A stretch of DNA of 64,000 nt from Moniliophthora roreri (lineage: Eukaryota; Basidiomycota; Agaricomycetes; Agaricales; Marasmiaceae). Under the pieces are notes generated by a model that was not told the origin of the DNA, made no database searches, and was given only the letters and a program-made list of their open reading frames with translations. Position numbers and translations under genes: made by a program. The stretch covers positions 496,001 through 560,000 of the forward strand of contig LATX02000057.1 in the NCBI GenBank assembly GCA_001466705.2, written 5' to 3'. Shown here in pieces: positions 11,405 to 24,900 of the stretch. How positions within the stretch are numbered: the stretch's first letter is position 1; every line of letters begins with the position of its first letter.

Positions 11405-13226
11405 ATGTCGTTGATGAAACATGTAGACGACTCGAAATTCGTTGGCGAATGCGAACAGTCATATCTGCTGAGCTTCAGGGAGCATGTTGCTGGCTTTGAG
11501 AAACATCTCCTAGGTTCCGGGGATCGCTCGCTTCTTCCATCTCGCGTCGCAACGTCAAGCTACTGGACGTCGTCAGAGAAGGAGACATTTTTTCATTCCT
11601 TATCTGTCCACTCGCGATATAGACCCGACCTCATTGCTCTTGATATCAAGTCCAAGAGCATTGCTGATGTCTGTGTCTATCTCACTCTACTGGAGAAGGC
11701 GGCTGCTGAAGCTGAACCTATCAACAGAGGCAAATTCAGCATCGCAATGACAGTTTCGGATTCATGGGTACGCGTGGAAGAAGAACAGGCCAAAGGAATA
11801 TTGGATTCGCAGGATACTCCAGAGGGGGGACGGGTGAGATACGAGACTTCAGTCCAAGAAATAGAAGCATACCGCTCAGGGATAGAACTGGACCAAGCAG
11901 TTTCGAGGGAGAAGCTAATGTCTCGACTCAGTGAACATCATTTGAATGTCATGGACGTGCTTCTGGATGGACACACACAACCAGTCACCGAGCCTCAACT
12001 GGAATCCATGGACATTCCCCATTCATCTCCTGGCGTTGCTCATACCCAACCCCGATCTCCTGAGCGATCTCCAGACACCCTTGTCGCACAGCAGGACTCT
12101 GCAATACATCCTTCTACTCATCAGCAAGATTCATCGCCCGAGTTTCAACCCCCAGACAGTGCTAATCTTAGTCCAGCGTCCCGTCGCCGCTTTCGGAAGC
12201 GCCTTTACATGCGTCGTAAGCGAGCTGCTCAAACCGGAGGAATTGTCAGCTTGGACCCAGCAATTCTTCCGCGAGGGAAGAAGTCACGCGGGGGTGTAGC
12301 ACAGAGAGAAGCCAGGGAGGCGACACAAGACATCGACGTCAAACACGATACCAATGCTCAAAGTTCAGCTGTGCCGCAGGATGCGCTGCTGAGGGAGGAA
12401 GTTGGAATGAATGTCACGGAATCGACGACACCAACGTTGAGCAAAGAGGAGATCGTAAAGAATGAATGGGAAGCCCTCGGTATTGATGCGCAAACTCTGG
12501 TATCTAATGACCTAGGACTATTTCATTTGGAATCCTTAGGTCATTTTATGGGGTGAATCACGTCTTCTGGTTCTGAAACTTGCGTTGCTCATTTCCTGAA
12601 TATAGCCTATTCAGATACACGTCTTCAGAGGACGTATGCGGAGATACTACCTCCAGCATCTCGGCAAAAACCATCCAGTCACTTCAATGCCTGGTTAGAG
12701 CTTTCGTCTTGGACGTCGTTCATCATACCATAGTGCTAAAGGAGGAAGAGAGACGCTTAAAAAGCCAGACGAAGGTATGGAATACAGGAAATGACGAGGT
12801 ACGTCCACCTCAACCCTTTCAAAGCATGCTCTTATCGCTTGCACGACTGGAATGCAGATATCGCTTGCCACGATCAACCACGCGCTGGCTTTAGTCGGAT
12901 ACACTGGATCGGGGAAGAGGAAACTGTTCTCAAAACTTCAGAGGCGGGCGAAGCCTGAACCTCAAGATAGCGAATCTAGCGCTGGCGATGACTCTGACGT
13001 CCCCGATTCTCACGACTACAAGATTGAAACCTACACGTCCGTTTTCACTCCTGTACCGGCTCTGAGTCGAGTTTCTGCTCATGGCCATTTTGAAATGGAC
13101 TTGGACGAAGAAATATTGTCTACGGAAAACGAAGAGCAGCTGCTTATGGAGCTGGAAGAAGAGAAGAAGTTGGATGCCAATGATTGCGTTTTGGAAGCTC
13201 AGTATGAAGAGCAGCTGTGGAAATGA
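11405..13226 (+). CDS. RRN5: RRN5-like RNA polymerase I upstream activation factor subunit
   Basis: The first exon (11405-12555) encodes a SANT/Myb-like segment, SSYWTSSEKETFFHSLSVHS followed by RYRPDLIALDIKSKSIADVC, the hallmark of Rrn5-type proteins of the upstream activation factor at rDNA promoters. The middle is a disordered Ser/Pro/Gln region with a basic patch (RRRFRKRLYMRRKRAA) that could be a nuclear signal. Two short introns (from 12556 and from 12799) connect to SISAKTIQSLQCLVRAFVLD and a histone-fold-like helical part, ISLATINHALALVGY. The tail is acidic, ending YEEQLWK. About 560 residues. The SANT match is from memory; other SANT-domain fungal proteins are the alternative. Confidence 0.7.
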
Positions 13227-13485
13227 AAGGATTTACTTTTTCTGATGTGGTATGAACACACTGGCCTAGGCAACTCGAATCGACGAGTAACTCGGGCAGT
13301 CATTGAGTAGTAGTACATGAGCGTGTAAAGTTTCAATTTCAGAGCTCATATTGCCCTGCCTCGACGAGCTTTTTGTCCAATATGTCACCGGGTAGGTTTC
13401 GGCAATCGTGTAACCGGAGTGCTTGAACATAAGTAAACCCGTTGCCGCTGATGATAACTCTCTCGTCCACTTTATTGTCGTCCGT

Positions 13486-15091
13486 ATGCGTGCGTTTGTG
13501 GTTTCGAAGCTTGACCGTTACTCCAACATACCACTCTCTTACGATGCACCGGAGCCTCAAGTTGGCCCTAATCAAGTTCTAGTAGAGATATACAGTGCAG
13601 CGCTGAATTTCTTCGAGGTTAGTATATCTTTACGCGTGGTGGAATACTCGATGACCTTGCTTTAGACCTTGCAGACACAAGGGAAGTACCAGAATAAGGT
13701 AGGATTCAGTGGTTCAACGTCACTCAGCTACTACACTATATCATCAGCCCCCACTGCCCTTTGTCCTCGGCTGTGAATTTGCGGGGAGGATTTCTCAAAA
13801 CTCTCCGATTCCGGAAGGATGTCCGTTCAAGAGAGGTGATAGAGTGTTCGGAGCGGGCCAAGGTGCGTTTCATACACAGCTCAATATGACCTTACCATTG
13901 ATGGTCGTGTAAACCGATCTAGGTGCTTACGCAGATAGAATGTCTGGTGCAAAACCTCTCCCCGACACTAACGATTAGCGCTAACTTCGTTCATAGTCGA
14001 CGTCGACTCGCTTTTGCCTCTTCCGGATACTCTCAGCTACGACGAGGGAGCAGGCTTGTATATAACCTGGCGTATGTACGGATTGTCGACGGGAGGGTCA
14101 ACACACTTAGCTGCTTTTTTCAGCAACCAGCTACGAAGGGTTAGTGGGTCGAGCAGAGATGAAACCAGGTCAGGATTCTACACAGACTGATCCACAGACG
14201 CTAATCAGCCACTTCAACAGGTGAATGGGTCTTGGTTACCGCCGCTGCTGGAGGGGTAGGGATTTCTGCAGTCCAGCTAGCGAAAGGTAGGTCGCGCGTA
14301 ACAATCATTTCTAAGATACATCTGAAATCCTTCGACCTAGTCCTTGGGGGAAATGTGATTGCGGCTGCGGGTTCTGAAGAGAAACTTCAAGTCGCTAAAC
14401 AAGCCGGAGCTGATTTTGTAGTTGACTACAACAAGGACGGTTGGCAGCAGGAGGTACTGAAGATTACAAACGGAAAGGGTGTTGATGTTGTCTACGACCC
14501 GGTGGGACGAATCCAAGGTAACATAAGCCCTATTGGCCTTGACTTTACTTTAAAAAAAAACAGAATCATTAAAATGTATTCGGTGGAAAGGCCGCGCCTT
14601 GGTGGTAGGCTTCGCCGGGGGAAATATTGAGAAGGTATATTCACCCATTCGACAAATCATATGGATATAGCGTACTCATCTCCCGAGTCAGGTGCCTATG
14701 AATCTCGTGCTGCTCAAGGTATGCTCTCAAGTGATCCCGGCGTGTTCTATTCCACTCACTTTCCTTTTCCCTTGCTCCGATCATTGCATCGAAAAGAACA
14801 TAAGTATCGTGGGACTCCACTGGGGCGCTTATAGAATCCACGAAATAGGCCGGATTGATCAGGTCTGGAACGACATACTCCAGTAGGTCCAGTTCCCATC
14901 CTTCTGCGATTCAAGACTCATTTCTCTCTAGGTTATTCAAGTCGAAGCGAGTGAAACCTATAGTCTACTCAAAAGTGTATTCCTTTGATCGACTACATGA
15001 TGCTCTTTCGGCTCTTGAGAATAGGGAAACATGGGGTAAAGCCATCGTCAGGATGCGGGAGGATGACTCTGGGACAAGGCCTAAACTGTAG
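13486..15091 (+). CDS. Zinc-independent quinone oxidoreductase-like MDR protein
   Basis: Medium-chain dehydrogenase/reductase of the NADPH:quinone oxidoreductase type. The start MRAFVVSKLDRYSNIPLSYD was preferred to an upstream ATG at 13423 because family members start this way. Following motifs are PPLPFVLGCEFAGRIS, FKRGDRVFGAGQGAYADRMS, SLLPLPDTLSYDEGAGLYIT, SYEGLVGRAEMKPGEWVLV, the dinucleotide-binding loop AAAGGVGISAVQLAK, AGADFVVDYNKDGW and GKGVDVVYDPVGRI. The C-terminal part includes NISIVGLHWGAYR and DRLHDALSALENRETWGKAI. No structural-zinc cysteine cluster is seen, as expected for this branch. About nine introns of 50-75 nt. It is probably cytosolic; the substrate is unknown. Confidence 0.85.
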
Positions 15092-15977
15092 ACGTCACGA
15101 AATGGCGAAGGTCGCCGGATTGATAGTGAGAGATAGTAGTACTTAGGGATGTAAAGACAAATCATGGAAATTATAGCTTGTACACAACGCCGACTCAACG
15201 TCACCGACCAATATAACTTCTGAAAGTGGCTATCGCAGATGATATGTCCAAGCATTTCCCCTCTTTTCTGGTCTTGCTATGCAACCATGGCTCAAACAAG
15301 AGGACCTTGGAACGCATAAACCTATCTCCCGTAGGCGGACTCTAACCGCTGCGGGCTCTCGTTTGGAAGGAAGGGAAGTGCGCAGTCGCACATGCCAGCA
15401 GGTCGTTGCTCGATACCTCCTGCTCGATCTTTATTTCATTTCCAATCACCAGTCATGCCTGCACTGGAGTCCGGCTGTCCGCCAATCCGCTTTCGTTCTT
15501 GTACTACTTACCTCGAGCTCGTAGACAAGGCACCGTTATCACAAGCTATTTTTTTCCACTCGATATACGTCTGAGGCTGATATGGAGTATAGATGGGTAT
15601 GGATACGCACACAATTGTGATGCCAAACGATGTTCAAGGTTTTCCGAGCTGCGAAACAACCACCAATAATAATGAACGGTCCGATTCTAGAAAAAGCCTG
15701 CGGAAGCGATCCCTGCCGGTTCAACAGCCCGCCTTCTTGGAGATCCACGATGTAGATTGGAGGGATTGGCCGAGGCAGGACTGGCGATGCTTCGTCGAAT
15801 ATAGACGTACTGGTATAGTACAGCACCACCACGATCACGAACATGAAGCCCTCCCTCGCCTTACAGAGTAAAGATGAATGTATCGTACGTGCGTGATGTA
15901 TGCAGTTACAATGAGATGCTGATTCTAGTATTAAATCACTTTCGCTTTCTCCGACGTCCAACGCGTATGTCCAATAA
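15092..15977. other. Convergent gap between quinone oxidoreductase and TOM1
   Basis: The gap of 886 bases contains two 3' ends. A minus-strand frame (15539-15844, starting MFVIVVVLYYTSTSIFDEAS) could encode a small protein of about 101 residues with one hydrophobic segment near its N-terminus, but I recognise no family. It is open upstream into the TOM1 last exon, so it may be chance. Otherwise nothing distinctive. Confidence 0.4.
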
Positions 15978-18900
15978 TCATACAAAGCCGAATCCTTCGC
16001 CTCCTTCACTGATTGCCAGTAATACTTGCTGTCGCAACATTTCATACGATGAATATTGTGGTAGATCGATCTGGTTGAAACCTTTACAATTTGTGAGTTG
16101 ACAGAGCTTTGCAGAAGGACGTCAGGAGACACTCACAGGTATGAGCTTGAGGCAGTCGGTCTGATTCCCCATAGGCCCTGTGAATCGAAAACCTCTGAAC
16201 TCCTTGTACGCCCTGCAGATCCACAAATCCACCCAACGGTACACGAGAAGTACCTGTGGCAAAGCTGAGTACTTTGGCACGCTCTTCACGGTTGAACGAC
16301 TTCAATGCTCTCCACCACCACACAATATTGGGATCAGAACTTGTGTAGCCATTATATTCTGTGGCTGCCCGCCATTCATCAACGTCAATATCTGGTGTGC
16401 CTGAAATCAGAAGCTCGAGCTCTTGCTCGTTGAACTAGATGACGTTAGGTTAGGTGGTCTGCTAAGAGGAAACTAAACGTACGATAGTGATCAGGTCTTT
16501 GGGAATGATCTCATAGAAACCATTCAACAGATTTTCGATCTGCTCCTTGATCGAGGAATACAGACGGTACTGAGCGGACAACTGTACGAACTCGCGCTTG
16601 TTTTCCTGGGTGACTGGCAATGTTTCACCACCTTCCTTCAGAGGGACGATGCGATTCACGCCAAACTACGCAAATAATGAACGTCAGAAAGAGATCACCT
16701 CAATGTAAAAGTGCATACCTCGTCAGCTTCCACACTGAAGGTTAATTCTAGTGGAGTAGGGTCATTCTCTAGAATCCAACATAACGAGTTGTAGTATTCG
16801 GGGTCCACCCATTCAACATCACGGTAATCAACAGGCTTCCCGAGAATTTGCCGATACAAGCTTCGAGCGAAGTATGCATCTAGCAACCGACCATCGTAAA
16901 TGGCTTTCCCAATGACTCGTCCGACAAACTTGAAGAAGGAGAGATGTTCCGGATTCACCCAAGAATTTTTGTTGGGCTGATAAGTCAGCTTGTCCGCCGC
17001 GCAGGGTTGGAATAGCGCATTATTTGGATCAAACATTTGCCTTGCTAATATCTGGAACCACTCCCTTGTTAAACCACCAGCATCAACACCTTCTTCCTCA
17101 TAGAAACGAATGTTGAGTTTGCCGTATTTGATCTGATCCCCCGTCTTGCGTTGGAATTGCTGGAAACTATCTTCGAAGACACGAGCTCGACGAACATTGA
17201 GCTGTATAGTGCCATGATGTTCTCTGGCATGAGGACGCCTATGAAGCTGCTGAGTGAAGTAGTTCCTCTTGTTGTCGAAATCCAAGACGCGAGGATTGTG
17301 AACGAGTAGAGAGAAGGATCCGCTCATAAGAGATGGATTATTGCGGACCATGACATTCAGCACCTTGCGGTGGGTATCTGTGAACGTAACAAATAGATCC
17401 TCCATAGATTCCCTTGGTGTCGTAGGTGTCTTCGGAGACGATGTCATACGAAGTGCTCGGGCAATGCTGGACCCTTTCGATCCGACGTACTTGCAGACCA
17501 CCATGAGAGACTCTATGAGTGGAAGTAGCACAGTTGCAACGTGCTCGGTGTCAGGTTTCTCCTCGATGATCGCTAAGCAATCTCCAAGACGTTTCCACAG
17601 TGGGGCGAAACGGAAAGACTCGTAGATAGCCTGAACTTTTTCGGAATCCTCTTCGGCGCTATTGGCAGTAGTCGGTGAAGGTTTCGGAGTGTACATGTAG
17701 TCAATCGTCTTGAGCACTCGGAGTAGCTTGGCTTGGACTGATGACGGTGCTGAGAACTTGGACGCAACTGGATTCAGCTCGTTTTCCGATCCGTGAAGCG
17801 CTGTTGCTAGCTCGTCGAGATCCGAATAGAGTGTCTGACCGAACTCCTGAGCCTTCGTCTTCAGCTCCTGCGCTATGACATCGCGGGCATCGGGAATGTA
17901 AGAGAGATGCTGAATGAGATTCAGACTCTGCTGGAACGTGCGCGAGGAGCATTCTCCAACGGTAAGGATATTCACGATGAGACGAAGCACTGAATGGGGT
18001 ACTTGTGGTGGATTGGCAAGCAGTAATTGCTTTTCGACCGCTTGTAAAGTGAGATCACGGTCCTTGGGTGTAGTGGTCGAAGGTGCTGGGGGTGCTGAAG
18101 GTGTCGTGTCTGCCAAGGATATCAGCTCAAATTGAAATGGTGAGTATTGAGATTCACTACCTGACGCGGGCTCTACGGTTCTTGGCTCGTCATTGCTTGA
18201 AGGGACCCCAGTCGCATCGGAAGAAACTATCTGAGCATTGGAAGAAGATGTAGGAACAGGTGGTGTTTCAGTGTTTGCTGCTGGATCAACAGGCTTTGAT
18301 GCTTCAGACTGCGCTTGCAACTTGGCATCTTTGATTGGTCGTGTTACTGTCGCAAGAAGGGTAACGACCGACTCCATTATTGTGGGCGTGCGAAGCAATG
18401 ATTGTCGATCGAGCAACCCGAGGAGTAAGACAATGGGATAATGAGTCTGTGGCACCTGTCGTTCTTTTCCCTTGCCCTTCTTGGAGGCGGCCCTTTTTAA
18501 ACCTGCGGGTAGCTCATGCTCCGTCAAAAAGAAGAGTGAAGATGCTGGGTTTGAGGTGACAATGTACGACAACGCCTCAAGGCAACGTTGTGCGATCAGG
18601 TCGGGAACAGCTTCTTGGCCTTGGGGAAGTGCCAGAGAGGTGACCAAGTCCATGCTTGCCTTCTGTTTCCCGACAGATTTCGGCGTCTTCGAACTTCGGA
18701 CTGACATTTGAGAGAAGCTTTTATCAACAGCAGCAAGGTCTCCGGTCCCATCCTGAAGGATACTCAACAGGAGGTTGAAAAGCTCTGTTCGAGTTTTTGA
18801 ATTTTCGCAAAGGTTGACCAGGACGCGGAAGAGTAGTGACTTCTTCAACACCTGAGGGAAGAACAGTAAACGAACCAGGATGGCAATCCCAGATTTGTCC

Positions 18901-21900
18901 AACAACTGGATGGCATCATGGTGAGGAGCGAATTTCCGTGCCGATGGTGCGCCACTGGCAGCAATGGGTCGTGCACCGCCCCGGGAACCAATGTGTATAT
19001 GGCGTCGCGGAACACTTCTATAGGCACCGGCTTCTGCTATCATATGCGAGGGAAGAGTTTGGATGAAACCGTCATCCTGCTCCATCAGAACAGCTTGCCG
19101 CAATGTGGGATCCAAGCTCGCAATGAAACTAGCGGGGTCGATATCGGCAGGGACTCGAGCGGCACTGGCAGCAGCTTGAGCTTCCTCTGCTGAGCGTCGA
19201 GCACGCTCCATCGCCTCCTGCTGAATGATTTCAGCCCGTATCTCTGGTGGCAATGCGTCCAGGAACTCTGGGCTGATCTGGGAATCGGGTGGTCGTTGTA
19301 TCTGAGCTGCACGTTGATCTCGGATGTGTTGATTCAAGACCTCTTCTCTCATATCGTCCGGAAGGGCTTCCAGGAAGGTGGGATCGATACCGGTATCGGT
19401 GATATCAACAGCGTTGCCATGTATAGTCACAGTGATGCGAGTAGGTGCCGAAGCATTGGAAGATTCGGCGACCCCTGCGGGGTCAGTGGGCGCCGACTCG
19501 TCAGACTGCTCATCAGAAGGCTGAGGCGGTGAGGTTCCATCTGCCATTTCCGTATCAGGATCGATGGGTGCACTAGTCGGAACATCTTCCATGGACTGAT
19601 CTTCGACAACCACAGGTGACGCAGCAGCAGTGTCGGAATGTTCTGCTTTCGGCAAAGGTACCTCCGCGATCGTCGATTCATGTTTCGTTGAGCTATCTGC
19701 TGCATCAGCTTCCTCCTGAGCCTTTGCCTCTACCTCCCGCTGCTTTCGGGCTTCTTCCTCTGCTTTGAGTTTAGCTTGCTTTTCTGCCTCAATCGCGGCA
19801 GGCAAAAGAGCCAGAATGAGATGGTTGGCCAGCTTCCCTGCCCTTTCTCCGACAAAATCTCCATGAATAATCTTGACTTCTTCTGCCCAGCGTTGCAAAG
19901 TCAGGAGGGGATCGAGTGTGCGAGCCTGGTTCGCCGACGAAGTGGTCCGGGGGTTTCTCTCCATCCTCACAGATGCCGAGATGACATGCGAACGACGCGG
20001 ATGATAACCACGGCCAAGCTCCATGAATGCACCGGGAGGCACATCAAGGCGTATCGTCTCTGGTCCAGCACCACCACGTCCTCGAGCCATGATATGATGG
20101 AAGAACTGAATGGCGCCTCCGCCAACCAAATCCTCAATGGTCTGCAAAAGATCTCCAGCTCCACCTGCAACAATACGGTGGGGCTGTCGGGAGCCTCGCA
20201 TATGAGACGAAGGCTGGCGATTTAAGGATGCATCGAGTAGGAGGGGATGAACAGTTGCCTCGGGAGGTGGCGCAGGACCGTGACGTGCCCGTCCAAAAAT
20301 GGGAACATTGTCTTCGGCTACGGAGGCGTTAGCTACAAAATCCATACTCAAACGCGTACTTCCATACCTGAACCTCGGTGTCGTCGAGGAACAAAGAAAC
20401 CAGCGCCGGCACCAGCGTTATCTGGGAACCCGAAAATGTCCCTGACTAGATCAGAGCCGTCGGCAATATCCAGTTCTTGACCAAAGCTTTAGAGCAAATG
20501 AGTAAGGGTCTGCAGGCAACAAGCCTAACTCACTCATCATCTGAAATCATGTCTGGCTCTTCTTCATCTTCTTCATGTATGATCTGAATTGGGCCTGAAG
20601 AAACCCGGTGAGAAGAATGCCTCAGTAGTAGCACAATGCATAACCTGACCTCCACCCTCATCTTCTTCATCCACCTCGTCGACAACATCCTCTGTATCTA
20701 TTTCCCCACGGATATCCTATGATGCATGAACAGGTAAGAGATGAAAGTCTGAAATGTAAGTGGGCAGCTTACCTGCCACATCATATCCTCTCCATCTGCT
20801 AAATCATCTTCATTTCGCTCTCCCTCGCCCTCTTCTTCGCCCTCTTCCTGGTCTTCGTCACCCTGGTCATGCACTAAATCTTCATCCCCTTCATCACGTT
20901 CCTCATCCTCGTCCTCATCCTCATCCTCATCACCTTCATCCCAAATCTCGCGCGAGTCTCCTTCGTCCTCGATCTCTTCTGTTTCGTCCTCTTCTTCGGT
21001 AGCAGAAGTATCTTCACTGCCAGTTTCTTCACCGAAGTCCATCTCTTCATCGCCGTCGCCGTCGTCGTCATCTTCGTCCATGTCCTCATCTTCGTTATAG
21101 TTCATATCCTCCATTTCCTGCACATGTGAGTAACGCAGCAAACTAGCAGGGAAACCAAACTTACGCCACCATACATTCCAAGAGCCGAGTTCCGATACAA
21201 ATCAGGGGTCTCTTCACGCTCATCCTCGGCTTCGTCCCCGCTTTCGGAAGAGTAAGAAGCCATACTCTCTGCCTTAAGACCTTCTGTATTCTCTTTGCTT
21301 TTACTGCCCGGACTTCTGCTCATCTTGATCGCCACTTTCGTACTGGGGGCAAACTCGTTAATAGGCGAAATGTGTGTAAAATGACGCGCACTTACAGATA
21401 CTCCAAAGGACGTAAGATCGCAGCAATAAGATTCTTCACGTTTGGATAGTTGAGATCGACATCCGATAAGGAGTTTGTCAGTGTCGAGACAAAATTCTTC
21501 TCCAACATCACTTTGGCGATCTGCGTCGGTGTCTCTTCAAATTGCTTTCGCGAAGCTGAGTTGAAGCGAACGGTCAAAAGCCGGTGACACAGATCTCCTA
21601 ATGCGAGTAGTCTCCCGTATCGAGCGTCAATATTTTCCGGCGGTAAATCTTTGATTGCCCGACTGATTGATTCGAGGACATATTTCCGAACGGACACGAG
21701 CTCTGGTGAGACGTCCTTGGACTCTTGGACAGAAGAACTATCCACACAGAGGGCAACGATCACAGACATTGCCCAATTGCAAACAGTCATGCGACTGCGA
21801 GCATCTGGGTTTGCCTGAGGATTGATGGTACCGAAGGCCAGAAGTTCGGATAGGAGGAAATTCATGGTTGCCGTTCTAAATTTATTGGGATTCTCCTTCG

Positions 21901-24900
21901 CCGGCGTAGCAATTCGTTTCCTGGGAGAATAGCTCAAGAATGCAATCTTGCAGGAGTCGTACGAGAATATCAACTCTGTCATGCACTGCATGAGGAAGCA
22001 CATATATTGGTGCTGTGCCTTGACCTTTGAGTTGTTTGTAGCATCGGCATCTTCAGCCTTCGACGGCGTCTTCGCCGTAGCACTGGTATTGTCTGTAGTC
22101 ATATCATCATTGGTAGTCTCAGCGGGCTCATTAACTTGCTTCGCCACCTCTTCTACATCCTTCAGAGAGGTAATCAGTTCGGAAATCAAGAAAGACATCA
22201 CGGCTTCGACCGATTCCGTCGAAGAACTGCCGTTGGGAGCTGGTGGATCAACTTGCATGTCCGTCTCGACGTTGTCGCCAGAACGTTCCACACTCTTTTC
22301 TTCTGCAGTCGCCTCCGACGTCAAAGAAATTTGATGGGAAGAGGAAAATGGTGCTGATAGCTGACATAGAGACTTGGTCATCTCAATGAACACGGCTGGG
22401 TTGTGCATCGCCATGGCGCTGCAGCTTCGAAGATAGGTCGCAACCTCAACGTTACGCGTCCGGGGAGAGCTGAAGTATCGCTTGATTGCTGGACCAACAA
22501 TCTTTTTGATCGTAGCGGTGTCCTCGATAATATGCCTCAGAATGATCGCAACATATGAGGAACTTCCGTTGACGGGTGATGACTCCAATCGTTTGAAGAG
22601 GTTTGCTAGTCCATCACGCTTTACGAACTGAACCGCAAATTCGTGATCACGGGTGAGTAAAACGAAGAGTCGCAATGCGGAAAGCAGTTCGTCATTAGGC
22701 AAGTCTGGGATGGCAATCAAGCGAAGGCAGAAGTCGAACACCATCGTCCGTGCCTCTGTGAATGCGGGACCAACGGTCAATGTCTGCGGCTTTATCTCTT
22801 CTCCTTCATCTGGGAGCTCAATACGTTGTGGTTCGTCAGAAAGCGTGAAAAGCGCTTCCGTAACGAGTAGGTGAGCCGCTAGCCAACGCGGGATAGTCGG
22901 TTGTTTGGGGTCAATGCTGACAGGGTTGGAAAGTAGAAGGGCCAGTAAGTGTTCCATTAACGAACCCCTGAGTTCGGGACTAAGGGATGATGGTGTTTCA
23001 CAAAGCACCAATGCGAGAAGGCGGCATCGGTTCGCTAGTGGTTGCTCTTGGACGTCATATGCGAACGGTGAGAATGATTTGATATCGTCCACGAGGTCCC
23101 TAACTGCTTTCTTTTGATGATCGCCAGCGGGCCGAATAAAAGCGGCATGGAGGTCGAAGAGGAGGGAAAGATGCTCGTCCACCAAGAGTAATGCTTGTCG
23201 GCTTATGCCGGCCCTTAGAGGTTCCCTTTCCTCCTCTAATTCCTTTCTCCACTGCTCCGAGGTCTTTCCTGGCTGCTTAGACTTGTCTTCCGAAGTCGAA
23301 CTCGTGGCATCTGTCGACGAAGATTGCTCCGCGTTAGCAGAGTCACCTTCGCTCGAAAGAGGATCGGAAGCATCTGCTGTTGTGGTCGCCGGGGTCTCAA
23401 CATCGGGATCGGGAGGGAATGGGAATGGCTGAGCGAGGAGTAGTTCAGTGGCAGCGTTGACGTTATTATGGGTCCGCTGTAGAGCTCGTTCCGCCGCGGA
23501 ACGTGGAAAGCCCATATCCGTCAACTGCCTCAAACGTGCCTCGTCAGACACGGTAGGCCGTGAGAATGTATTCGATGACGATCCACCTTCGTTATCCGCC
23601 TTTACTTCGTCATCGCCGTTGATAATTTCCAGTACGGCCTGCACAATCGACCGGCTGACGCTCAGGGGGGCTTTAATCATCCAGGGAGACTCCCAAAGAC
23701 TACGGAGTAGAGGCAGAATTGTAAGGCGGAGTCGAACCAAAAAGTTGTGGGGCTCAAAGTACTCAGGATCGGTCTCTGATTTGTCCTTCGACACAACCAC
23801 GACCGTCTGTCCAGATTCAAACAGAGGTTTGGAGGATATGAGGGGATGCAACAGGTGCAAAGCAATCTTCAAACCGCTGTAGGCATGCGACAGCTCTTGG
23901 GATTGAAATTCAGTGCGGTCCTCCTCCTTGATTTGGGCGATCGTCTCAATTGAAGCAGTGAAATTTTTGCAGACATTCAAGACGGAGTCGAGACCTCCAG
24001 CTCGATAGAAGGCCAACAGCTGGACTGTGTGCAGAGTATGAGCCGTCGTCCGCTCTATGTCGACAATTGTAAGATAGGGTGCCACAATTGCAGAAAGATC
24101 TATACGTACCGTCAATCAGAAGAACAGTAACAAGTCCCAACATCACACCGTAGTATGTGTGAAGGCCTGATTTGTCACCTACCTCAGGGTCAGACATACA
24201 CCAATTAACCCACAACAGTCTGGGTGACATACCGTAGTCTCGCAAAGCCAAATGTTTCATCATGATATCGGCCACAACCGCAGATGATTCGACCATCTGC
24301 TTCTTCTGGGCGGAATCAAGGGTGCGCCTGGAATGGAACATCTTTACCATTGCTTAAGATATCGCATTAATTCGACGTTCGAGGTTCGGCGCAAAAGATT
24401 GCTCACCTTGGAAGAACGGTGCCAACGCGCTTGGCAATCCATGTGTCAAATGCTTCAACGCTGAAGCATTCTGCTCTCGAGGGCCTGTCTTCGTTGGAGT
24501 CTCTTTCGCCGGCGTAGGCGCTGGCGTCGTATTTTGCCCGTCAGAAGCATTACCGTTGACAGTGTTGGTAGCGTTGTGCGACACAGGACCATTTTGATCA
24601 GGTAAATCAATATTGGCACGATCAGGAGATGCTTCCGGCGACGATGAACCAGGCGACTGTGGGATTTCGATTCCTTTTGCGGCAAGACCCTTCTTCAAAA
24701 CAATGTTCTCCCAGATACTGGAACGATGAAGAGAACCGAGGTCAATCACCACTTGAGGCGATGTATTGCTCATTAAAGTTTGCAGTAGGCCGATCGCCGC
24801 ACGGCCGTGAGCGTACCCAGCGGTTGCAAAGACATCGGAGAGCAAAGTGATGCGAATATGCAACGTGACGAGGTTGCGGAAGTAATGGTTGTTGTTGACG

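Noticed and set aside
15845..16132. Upper part of a 197-codon minus-strand frame running into TOM1
   Set aside because: It overlaps the last TOM1 exon (GGEGFGFV end) in another frame and crosses its intron, so it is a shadow.
19776..20225. 149-codon plus-strand frame within TOM1
   Set aside because: Entirely antisense to a clearly coding 1,218-codon TOM1 exon.
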